From Serinibacter arcticus (lineage in GTDB: Bacteria > Actinomycetota > Actinomycetes > Actinomycetales > Beutenbergiaceae), in the NCBI RefSeq assembly GCF_004786095.1, contig NZ_RHPJ01000005.1:113622-177621 (forward strand): a stretch of DNA of 64,000 nt. The letters are read 5' to 3'. The notes below the pieces were generated by a model. It saw only the letters and a list, made by a program, of their open reading frames with translations. It was not told where the DNA came from and made no database searches. The position numbers were made by a program, and so were the translations under genes. Positions 58,115 through 64,000 of this stretch are shown here, in pieces; within the stretch, counting starts at the first letter, position 1; every line of letters begins with the position of its first letter.

Positions 58115-58705
58115 TCAGCGCGGCGGTGCGCACCCGGGCTCGCCGCCGAGCGGCTGCTCTCCCGGCCCGATGAGCACGCGCCAGATCCAGTCCGCCGCCA
58201 CCTCGACCCCCGGCCGCGGTTCGAGCGCGAGCCACGCCCCGAGCACCGCGACGACGGAACCGGCGATCCCGGCCGCCGCGACGTCCACCGGCATCCCGTC
58301 GAAGACGTGCGTGCGGGAGTGCTGGATGCCCTCGCGGGCGAGCGACTGCACGTGGTCCTGCAGCCGAGCGACGGCCACGAGCGACCCGTGCTCGCCGAAC
58401 ACCCGGCCGTAGACCGCGGCGTTCGCCTCGAAGTGCGCGAGGTAGGTCACCAGCGCCGCGATGGCGTCGGTCTCCAGCAGGTCCATCAGCGGGGGCAGCA
58501 GCGCACCGTCCTCGGCCAGCGCCGAGTCGATCGCGTCGGCGAGCAGCCTGTCCTTGTCGGAGTAGTGCTGGTAGAAGCTGCTGCGGTTGACCCCGGCCTC
58601 CTCCACGACGTCGGCGATCGTGACGTCCTCGAGCTCGTGGGTGCGCACGAGCTCGAACAGCGCACGCTGCAGGCTGCGACGGGTACGGGCGATCCGAGGG
58701 TCCAC
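58115..58705 (-). CDS. TetR/AcrR-family regulator of the MMPL exporter
   Basis: A 196-residue TetR-type regulator. The helix-turn-helix is VTIADVVEEAGVNRSSFYQH followed by YSDKDRLLADAI. It is divergent from the MMPL transporter gene, and the 137-bp gap holds a clear operator dyad, so it almost certainly represses that exporter. The GTG at 58705 follows AGGA by about eight bases. The ligand domain has the AWLALEP end typical of drug-responsive members. Confidence 0.9.
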   Translation of the reverse strand: MDPRIARTRRSLQRALFELVRTHELEDVTIADVVEEAGVNRSSFYQHYSDKDRLLADAIDSALAEDGALLPPLMDLLETDAIAALVTYLAHFEANAAVYGRVFGEHGSLVAVARLQDHVQSLAREGIQHSRTHVFDGMPVDVAAAGIAGSVVAVLGAWLALEPRPGVEVAADWIWRVLIGPGEQPLGGEPGCAPPR

Positions 58706-58750
58706 GACTGCATCCTTCCAGGTCGCGACGTGATCTCGACCACTTCTGCC

Positions 58751-58776
58751 ACAGGTGTCGCTTTTCCGACATCTGT
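58751..58776. promoter_or_regulatory. TetR operator dyad before the MMPL exporter gene
   Basis: ACAGGTGTCG (58751-58760) and CGACATCTGT (58767-58776) are inverted repeats matching at nine of ten positions, around CTTTTC. A -10-like TAGTGT follows at 58781-58786, so the dyad covers the -35 region of the exporter promoter. Confidence 0.75.
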
Positions 58777-58842
58777 CCTTTAGTGTAGGCCACGGCCCGA
58801 TGACGCGCCGTCAGATCCTCGTTCGCGTACGAAAGGCTCCTC

Positions 58843-61245
58843 GTGGCACGTCTTCTCTTCGGGATCGGTCGGTACGCCTCGGGGCACGCCGCCCGCTTCA
58901 TCCTCGGCTGGGTCGCCGTGCTGGCCGTGGCCGCCGGCTCCTTCCTCGCGTTCGGCGGCACGCTCGCCACCAGCTTCGACATCCCCGGCACCGAGACCTC
59001 CCGCGTCACGGAGCAGATCGCCGACGAGCTGGGGGGCGCGAGCGGCGCCACCGGCACCGTCGTGTTCTCCGCCACCGACGGCGCCCTCACCGACGACCAG
59101 CGCGCGCAGGTCAGCACGGTGCTGGAGGACGTCAAGGCGCTCGACGGCGTGGGCGACGTCGTCGACCCGTTCGCCACCGAGGCCGCGCGCACCGCGCAAG
59201 CCGACGAGATCGCCGCCGGCTGGGCCCAGATCTCGCAGCTCACCCCCGAGGAGCAGGTCGCCGCCGGCGGCCTGCAGCTCGACGCCGGTGAGCGCCTCCT
59301 GAACGCCGCCGCCGGTCTTCGCACCGTGTCGGAGGACGGCTCGACGGCGCTCGGCACCGTCGTGTTCGACGCCAGCACCTTCGACCTCCCCGCCGAGGTG
59401 AAGCAGAGCGTCGCCGACACCCTCGACGCTGCCACCATCGACGGCGTCCAGATCGACTACTCCTCCGAGATCGCCACCGCCGTCGAGGGCCTCCTGGGCC
59501 CGGGCGAGATCATCGGCGTCGTCGTCGCCCTCCTCGTGCTCGTCGTGATGTTCCGCGCGTTCCTGCCCGCGATCACGCCGCTGGTCTCCTCCGTGGTGGG
59601 CGTCGGCGTCGGCGTGGCCGGTGCGATGGCCGCCTCCGACCTGGTCGAGATGTCCTCAGTGACCCCGGTGCTGGGCGTCATGCTCGGCCTCGCGGTCGGC
59701 ATCGACTACTCCCTGTTCATCATGAGCCGGCACCGCCGCCAGGTCCTGGCCGGCATGGACGTGCGCGAGTCGATCGGGCTCGCGAACGGCACGGCCGGCA
59801 ACGCCGTCGTCTTCGCCGGCACGACCGTCATCGTCGCGCTGCTCGCCCTGAACGTCACCGGGATCTCCTTCCTCGGCGTGATGGGCAGCGTCGGCGCGGT
59901 CTGCGTCCTCGTCGCCGTGCTCGTCTCGGTCTCCCTCACGCCGGCGCTGCTCGGCCTGCTCGGCACCCGCATCCTGAGCCGCCGCGCCCGCCGCGCCCGC
60001 GGTACCGCCGGCCACACGCACCACGTGGACGCGACCCCGCGCCCCATGCGCACCTCCCGCGCCGTCATCGGCGGCGTGGTCGGCATCCTCGGCCTGCTCG
60101 TGGTCGCGATCCCCGCGCTCGACATGCGTCTGGGCCTGCCCGACGGCTCCACCGAGGCGCACGACACCACCCAGTACCGCTCGTACTCCACCGTCGCGGA
60201 GGAGTTCGGCGCCGGGGCCAACGGTCCGATCGTCGTGACCGCGACGCTGCCCGAGGCCGCCACGGAGGAGACGCTCACGCTGGTCCAGGCCGACCTGGCC
60301 GACCGCCTCCTGGCGACCGACGGCGTCGCCGCCGTCGCCCCGGCCGGTGCGTCGGCCGACCTGGACTTCCTGCTGTTCCAGCTCGTCCCGACCGACGGCC
60401 CCTCGAGCGAGTCGACCGAGACGCTCGTGCACGAGCTGCGCGAGAGCTCCCCGATCTCGCTCGACGGCGACTCCGTCGTCCAGGGCGACGTGGAGCTGGG
60501 CGTGGCCGGTGCCGCGAGCGGCAACATCGACGTGTCCGAGCGCCTGTCGGACGTCCTGCCGCTCTACCTCGCGGTCGTCGTCGGGCTCTCGCTCATCATC
60601 CTGATCATCGTGTTCCGCTCGCTGCTCGTGCCGCTCATCGCGACCGCCGGCTACGTGCTGTCGCTGATCGCCGCGTTCGGCGCGATCGTCGCGGTCTACC
60701 AGTGGGGCTGGCTCGGGGCGGTGTTCGGCGTCGAGACGCCGGGGCCCGTGCTGAGCTTCGCGCCGATCATCATCATGGGCGTGCTGTTCGGGCTCGCGAT
60801 GGACTACCAGCTGTTCCTGGTCTCCGGCATGCGCGAGGCGTACGTGCACGGCACCCCGGCGCGCGCCGCCGTCGTCGCCGGTCGTCGCAGCGGCCGCGCC
60901 GTCGTGACCGCCGCCGCGATCATCATGGTCTCGGTGTTCGGCGGGTTCGTGTTCTCCCACCTGGCGATGGTCCGGCCGCTCGGCTTCGGCCTGGCGATCG
61001 GCGTGCTGTTCGACGCGTTCGTCGTGCGCATGGTCATCGTCCCGGCCCTGATGCACCTGTTCGGCGACAAGGCCTGGTGGCTGCCGCGCTGGCTCGACCG
61101 GATCATCCCGAACGTCGACGTCGAGGGTTCGGCGCTCGAGCGTCACCACCCCGTGGCTCCGGCGACCCCGGCCGCGTCAGGCGCCACCGCGCCGCTGGAC
61201 GAGACCGCCGGGGAGGCGAGCCCGGCCGGACGCCACCGCGCCTGA
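58843..61245 (+). CDS. MMPL-family RND exporter
   Basis: An 800-residue MMPL-type membrane transporter with twelve helices in two halves, each with a large external loop. The functional helix motifs are GLAVGIDYSLFIMSRHRRQV (about residue 290) and GLAMDYQLFLVSGMREAYVH (about residue 653); both carry the Asp-Tyr pair used for proton coupling. The first helix is FILGWVAVLAVAAGSFLAFG. The C-terminal tail is Pro/Ala-rich. It likely exports lipids, drugs or other hydrophobic compounds and is under control of the divergent TetR regulator. AAAGG precedes the GTG. Confidence 0.93.
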   Translation: MARLLFGIGRYASGHAARFILGWVAVLAVAAGSFLAFGGTLATSFDIPGTETSRVTEQIADELGGASGATGTVVFSATDGALTDDQRAQVSTVLEDVKALDGVGDVVDPFATEAARTAQADEIAAGWAQISQLTPEEQVAAGGLQLDAGERLLNAAAGLRTVSEDGSTALGTVVFDASTFDLPAEVKQSVADTLDAATIDGVQIDYSSEIATAVEGLLGPGEIIGVVVALLVLVVMFRAFLPAITPLVSSVVGVGVGVAGAMAASDLVEMSSVTPVLGVMLGLAVGIDYSLFIMSRHRRQVLAGMDVRESIGLANGTAGNAVVFAGTTVIVALLALNVTGISFLGVMGSVGAVCVLVAVLVSVSLTPALLGLLGTRILSRRARRARGTAGHTHHVDATPRPMRTSRAVIGGVVGILGLLVVAIPALDMRLGLPDGSTEAHDTTQYRSYSTVAEEFGAGANGPIVVTATLPEAATEETLTLVQADLADRLLATDGVAAVAPAGASADLDFLLFQLVPTDGPSSESTETLVHELRESSPISLDGDSVVQGDVELGVAGAASGNIDVSERLSDVLPLYLAVVVGLSLIILIIVFRSLLVPLIATAGYVLSLIAAFGAIVAVYQWGWLGAVFGVETPGPVLSFAPIIIMGVLFGLAMDYQLFLVSGMREAYVHGTPARAAVVAGRRSGRAVVTAAAIIMVSVFGGFVFSHLAMVRPLGFGLAIGVLFDAFVVRMVIVPALMHLFGDKAWWLPRWLDRIIPNVDVEGSALERHHPVAPATPAASGATAPLDETAGEASPAGRHRA

Positions 61246-61265
61246 CCGGCCGTCCCCGCCGACGA

Positions 61266-61301
61266 GGGACCCCCGGACCGCACCTGCGGTTCGGGGGTCC
61301 C
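61266..61301 (+). terminator. 17-base-stem terminator of the MMPL gene
   Basis: GGGACCCCCGGACCGCA (61266-61282) and TGCGGTTCGGGGGTCCC (61285-61301) pair with one G-U wobble around a two-base loop. It begins 21 bases after the stop codon and also lies just before the end of the convergent SRPBCC gene. Confidence 0.85.
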
Positions 61302-61327
61302 GGCGTTCCCGGGCGGCGAGCCTGCCG

Positions 61328-61810
61328 CTACTGCTCGACACGACGCCGCACGAGCGCCGTCAGCGCGAGCGTCGCCGGGAGGGCGTAGGCGAGCACGACG
61401 ACCGGTGCTCCGCGCACGGTCAGCCAGGCGCGGGTGCCGCTCGCGCCGTCGCGCAGCACCACGCTCTCCACCCCGTGCGTCAGCCGCAGCACGAACGGCC
61501 CGGAGCGCGCGGCCCAGGACCACGTGCGCGCATCCTCGTCGACGGCGGCGACGACGGCGTCGGCCACCACCCCGAGGGGGCCGAGCACCCGCCCGCGGGT
61601 CGCGGCGCGCAACCGGGGACCGAGCCCGTCCACGCCCCGGATGTAGGGGCCCCACGCCCGCCAGAGCGACGGGTCGGCGTAGCGCTCCCAGACCGCCTCC
61701 GCAGGGAGCGGACCACGCACCCGCAGGGTCAGGCTGAGCGACCCCGGGGGTCGGGACTCGACGAGGGTCGCGATCGAGGGCGAGGTGCGGGCGTGCCGTC
61801 CGGGAGCCAT
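61328..61810 (-). CDS. SRPBCC (START-like) family protein
   Basis: A 160-residue helix-grip protein. The Bet v1-like block includes LRVRGPLPAEAVWERYADPS and LWRAWGPYIRGVDGLG, then VAAVDEDARTWSWAARSGPF. A hydrophobic C-terminal segment (PVVVLAYALPATLALTALVR) may be a membrane helix, which is not usual for the fold. Members bind hydrophobic ligands or act as cyclases or chaperones; no substrate is evident. TAGGTT lies six bases before the ATG, leaderless-type. Confidence 0.78.
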   Translation of the reverse strand: MAPGRHARTSPSIATLVESRPPGSLSLTLRVRGPLPAEAVWERYADPSLWRAWGPYIRGVDGLGPRLRAATRGRVLGPLGVVADAVVAAVDEDARTWSWAARSGPFVLRLTHGVESVVLRDGASGTRAWLTVRGAPVVVLAYALPATLALTALVRRRVEQ

Positions 61811-61816
61811 CGTCGG

Positions 61817-61822
61817 AACCTA
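61817..61822 (-). promoter_or_regulatory. Leaderless-type -10 (TAGGTT) for the SRPBCC gene
   Basis: TAGGTT on the minus strand is six bases from the ATG at 61810. Confidence 0.5.
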
Positions 61823-61840
61823 CCCCGGCAGGACCTGATC

Positions 61841-62677
61841 TCAGCCGCCCAGCAGCTGCGCCAGCCCGATCGGTGCGCGCCCGGTGAGGCGTGCGAGGTC
61901 GTCCGTCACCGGCCCCATCTCGCCCGCCGCGGCCGCCGTGTAGGTGGAGACCCACGCGTCGAGCTGCCACGGCGGGGCACCGTAGGCCGCGCGCGAGGCG
62001 TAGGCCTCCTGGAGCGTCTCGTCGTGGAACGACGTCGACCGGCCGGTCAGGCGCGTGACCGTCGCGGCCACGTCGGCAAGCGTGAGCGCCTCGGGGCCGG
62101 TCAGCTCGTAGGTGCGACCCGCGTGCGGCGCCGGATCGGCGAGGACGGCGGCCGCCGCGCGCGCGACGTCGGCCCGCGCCACCGCGGCGAACCGGCCCTG
62201 CCCCGCGGGACCCCGGATCACGCCGTCCTCCCCCGCCAGGAGGGGCAGGAGGTCGAGGTAGAACGCGTCGCGCAGGAACGTGAACGCCATCCCGGAGGCC
62301 CGCAGGTGCTCCTCGGTCGCCCAGTGGTCGCGCGCGAGCGTGAAGGTGGCGTCCGGCGCGGCACCGAGGAACGAGGTGTAGACGACGTGCCGCACGCCGG
62401 CCGCCGTCGCGGCGTCGACGACCGTGCGGTGCTGCTCGAGACGGTCGGCGCTCTCGGCCGCCGAGACGAGCAGGAGCGTGTCGGCGCCGTCGAACGAGAT
62501 GCGTGCGGCGTCCCCGTCCCCGTAGCTCGCCAGCGCGATCTCGTGGTGGCCGCGCGGCGCGCGAGCGGGATCGCGGACCACGAGCCGGAGCCGGTGGCCG
62601 CCGCTGGTCAGCTCCTCGGTCACCGCGCGTCCGAGGTGCCCGGTGGCTCCGGTGACGGCGATCAGGCGTTCGGTCAT
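61841..62677 (-). CDS. NmrA-like NAD(P)-binding oxidoreductase
   Basis: A 278-residue NmrA/QorB-type protein. Motif AVTGATGHLGRAVTEEL begins the Rossmann fold (residues about 7-23), with VVRDPARAP for NADP preference and YTSFLGAAPDATFTLARDHW in the active region; no YxxxK pair. QorB-like relatives reduce quinones. GGGAG lies seven bases before the ATG. It is divergent from the SDR gene at 62866 and shares a 188-bp gap carrying a dyad. A second NmrA-like protein of the window is at 10647. Confidence 0.87.
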   Translation of the reverse strand: MTERLIAVTGATGHLGRAVTEELTSGGHRLRLVVRDPARAPRGHHEIALASYGDGDAARISFDGADTLLLVSAAESADRLEQHRTVVDAATAAGVRHVVYTSFLGAAPDATFTLARDHWATEEHLRASGMAFTFLRDAFYLDLLPLLAGEDGVIRGPAGQGRFAAVARADVARAAAAVLADPAPHAGRTYELTGPEALTLADVAATVTRLTGRSTSFHDETLQEAYASRAAYGAPPWQLDAWVSTYTAAAAGEMGPVTDDLARLTGRAPIGLAQLLGG

Positions 62678-62754
62678 GGCGCGGCTCCCGTGCTGGTGCG
62701 GATGCCGGCGTCGTCCGGCACGCCACCCTAGGAAGAACGGCGCGTCCGCGGAAG

Positions 62755-62774
62755 AGGGCACCTCGCAGTGCCCT
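62755..62774. promoter_or_regulatory. Inverted repeat between the NmrA-like and SDR genes
   Basis: AGGGCAC (62755-62761) and GTGCCCT (62768-62774) are perfect complements around six bases, and looser pairing extends outward (GAAG and CTTCC). It lies between opposed -10-like elements: minus-strand TAGGGT at 62725-62730 and plus-strand TAGCGT at about 62828. Confidence 0.6.
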
Positions 62775-62865
62775 TCCCGGGGCGAGAGGAGGTGCGACCG
62801 TTCCTCCCTCCCGGCCGCCCGGAGGCCTAGCGTGGGCCCCACCCGCCACGACCGAGGAGACCATC

Positions 62866-63540
62866 GTGCCCACCATCGCCATCATCGGAGCCGGCCCCGG
62901 CGTCGGCTCCGCCGTCGCCACCCACTTCGGTCGCGAGGGCTACGCCGTCGCGCTGATCTCGCGCGACCAGGTCAAGCTCGACGCGCTGGTCGCCGAGCTG
63001 GGCGATGCCGGCATCACCGCGCGCGGCTACGCCGCCGACGTGCTCGAGCGACCGCTCCTGCGCCGCGTGCTCGAGCAGGCCGCGACGGACCTCGGCCCGA
63101 TCGAGGTCCTGCAGTACAGCCCCATCCCGAGTCGCGCCTACCTGACGCCGGTGCTCGAGACCACCGAGACGACGTTCGCCGAGGCGCTGGCGTTCTCGGC
63201 GCTCGCCCCGATCGCCGCCGTCGAGACGGTGCTGCCCGGGATGCGCGAGGCGGGCCGCGGCACGATCGTGTTCGTGAACGGCGGCACGTCGGTCCAGCCG
63301 CGCGCCGACTTCGCCGGCACGTCCGTCGCGTTCGCGGCGGAGAGCGCGTACGCGCAGATCCTGCACGACGCCGCGGCCCCCCACGGCGTGCACGTCACCC
63401 AGCTCGTCATCCCGGGCGCGATCCGGTCCGACGACGAGGAGTTCGGTCCCGCGGGCATCGCGCGGACGATCTGGCGCCTGCACACCGAGCGCGGCGAGCT
63501 CCGCCACCTCCTGATGCCGCTGGAGGACGGACGCGAGTAG
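62866..63540 (+). CDS. Divergent SDR protein lacking the catalytic Tyr/Lys
   Basis: A 224-residue protein with an SDR-type Rossmann motif (IGAGPGVGSAVATHFGREG; glycines at residues 8-14) and the adenine-binding Asp in YAADVLERP. At the place of the catalytic YxxxK the sequence reads TSVAFAAESAYAQILH, with neither Tyr nor Lys in position, although an NGGTS serine segment precedes it. It is therefore either inactive or uses another chemistry. GAGGAG precedes the GTG. It is divergent from the NmrA-like gene and followed by a small membrane protein. Confidence 0.82.
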   Translation: MPTIAIIGAGPGVGSAVATHFGREGYAVALISRDQVKLDALVAELGDAGITARGYAADVLERPLLRRVLEQAATDLGPIEVLQYSPIPSRAYLTPVLETTETTFAEALAFSALAPIAAVETVLPGMREAGRGTIVFVNGGTSVQPRADFAGTSVAFAAESAYAQILHDAAAPHGVHVTQLVIPGAIRSDDEEFGPAGIARTIWRLHTERGELRHLLMPLEDGRE

Positions 63541-63551
63541 CGTCGCGGCTC

Positions 63552-63875
63552 GTGTCCGACGCACTGCTGGTCCTCGTCCCGCTCGCGCTGCTCGTGGCGG
63601 CGGGCGGGTGGCTCGTGGTGTCCGGGATCAGGGCTCGACGGCGGCCCCGGCTCTCGCGCACGGCCGCGACCCTGCGCGTCGCGGCCGGCAGCGTCATGAT
63701 CGTCGCGGTCGTGGGCGGAGTCGGTGGCGCGTTCCTGCCGATGCCGTACGCCGTGGTCGTCCTGCCGGTGCTCGGTGTCGTGATCGCCGTGGTCGTGGGG
63801 CTGCCCCTGCTCGTCGCCGCCGCCGTGGTCGACGCCCGGTGGCACCGGTCGCAGGACGCGGGCAGCCCAGGATGA
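63552..63875 (+). CDS. Small three-helix membrane protein
   Basis: A 107-residue protein with three hydrophobic stretches: ALLVLVPLALLVAAGGWLVV, GSVMIVAVVGGVGGAFLPM and VVLPVLGVVIAVVVGLPLLV. A basic loop follows the first. I do not recognise a family. The GTG at 63552 begins 12 bases after the SDR stop, so it is probably in the same transcript. TAGCGT lies eight bases before the start, so it may also have its own leaderless promoter. A terminator follows immediately. Confidence 0.65.
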   Translation: MSDALLVLVPLALLVAAGGWLVVSGIRARRRPRLSRTAATLRVAAGSVMIVAVVGGVGGAFLPMPYAVVVLPVLGVVIAVVVGLPLLVAAAVVDARWHRSQDAGSPG

Positions 63876-63879
63876 ACGA

Positions 63880-63917
63880 CGCCGCCCCCGCGGGTCCGAG
63901 GACCTGCGGGGGCGGCG
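63880..63917. terminator. 18-bp-stem terminator at the end of the small membrane gene
   Basis: CGCCGCCCCCGC (63880-63891) pairs with GCGGGGGCGGCG (63906-63917), and the inner GGGTCC/GGACCT extends the stem with one G-U pair to a two-base loop. It lies between convergent genes, 5 bases after the stop codon at 63875. Confidence 0.8.
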
Positions 63918-63963
63918 CTTCGTGCGGGTGGTGCGGTGACTCTGGTGGTGCTACCTGCTGCTG

Positions 63964-64000
63964 TCAGTCGCCGACGTTGGAGAATCCGGCGTCGTCGTAG
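63964..64000 (-). CDS. 3' end of a minus-strand gene entering the window
   Basis: On the minus strand the last 37 bases read to a TGA at 63964-63966, giving the tail YDDAGFSNVGD. The fragment is too short to identify. The terminator just downstream at 63880-63917 supports a gene end here. Confidence 0.4.
   Translation of the reverse strand, partial: YDDAGFSNVGD

Noticed and set aside
59656..61149. A minus-strand frame of about 500 codons over the MMPL gene
   Set aside because: His/Asp/Arg/Glu-rich shadow of hydrophobic codons; the plus strand carries the MMPL motifs.

Overview
The window is very GC-rich and densely packed. It reads as the chromosome of a Gram-positive actinobacterium, most likely in the order Micrococcales (the Cellulomonas/Promicromonospora/Sanguibacter part of the tree). 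This rests on many GTG starts, start/stop overlaps of 1-4 bases, a DUF222-HNH protein, Lsr2, GAF-ANTAR regulators, two F420/PPOX-family flavin-fold proteins, DinB-fold proteins of the mycothiol era, a TIGR02569-like protein, and a secreted peptidase with Micrococcales-type three-repeat SLH-like ends. The genus is inference. I saw no rRNA, tRNA, CRISPR array, IS element or prophage.

Layout. 0-10.5 kb: a mixed housekeeping stretch (AlkZ-like protein, L-serine dehydratase, DUF222-HNH endonuclease, a coiled-coil membrane protein, transglutaminase plus PPOX pair, alpha/beta hydrolase), closed by a 15-bp-stem terminator. 10.6-13 kb: a divergent NmrA-like oxidoreductase/HxlR pair around a concentric double dyad, then a zinc alcohol dehydrogenase. 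13-18 kb: a leftward MoxR-DUF58-TgpA-like operon. 18-29 kb: arginine deiminase, two bacterial-PH membrane proteins, and many small enzymes and membrane proteins, often with leaderless-type promoters. 29-35 kb: a large secreted X-Pro dipeptidyl-peptidase with SLH-like repeats, acylphosphatase, a lipoprotein esterase and a TupA-like ATP-grasp protein.

35-50 kb is the most distinctive part and looks like a stress-response region. It holds a coupled three-gene set (LEA-like Ala/Lys repeat protein, holin-superfamily membrane protein, DUF3618 protein), a manganese catalase, a YihY/BrkB membrane protein, two less GC-biased orphan genes, a candidate small RNA, a FUSC-type exporter, a CDF cation transporter coupled to a half-length solute-binding lipoprotein, three GAF-ANTAR antitermination regulators, a TetR regulator, Lsr2 and, just after it, a 75-residue protein made only of the Lsr2 oligomerisation domain.

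50-64 kb returns to transport and metabolism: an F420/FMN luciferase-like oxidoreductase, a sugar ABC importer without an ATPase gene followed by a CinA/PncC-like protein, a methyltransferase, SDR proteins, a VapBC-type module, and a TetR-MMPL exporter pair around a clear operator. It then has an SRPBCC protein, an NmrA-like protein and a divergent SDR without the usual catalytic pair.

Across the window at least fourteen genes have a TANNNT hexamer 5-7 bases before the start codon and no Shine-Dalgarno sequence. Leaderless transcription therefore seems common here, and TACGGT is the most frequent -10 version.
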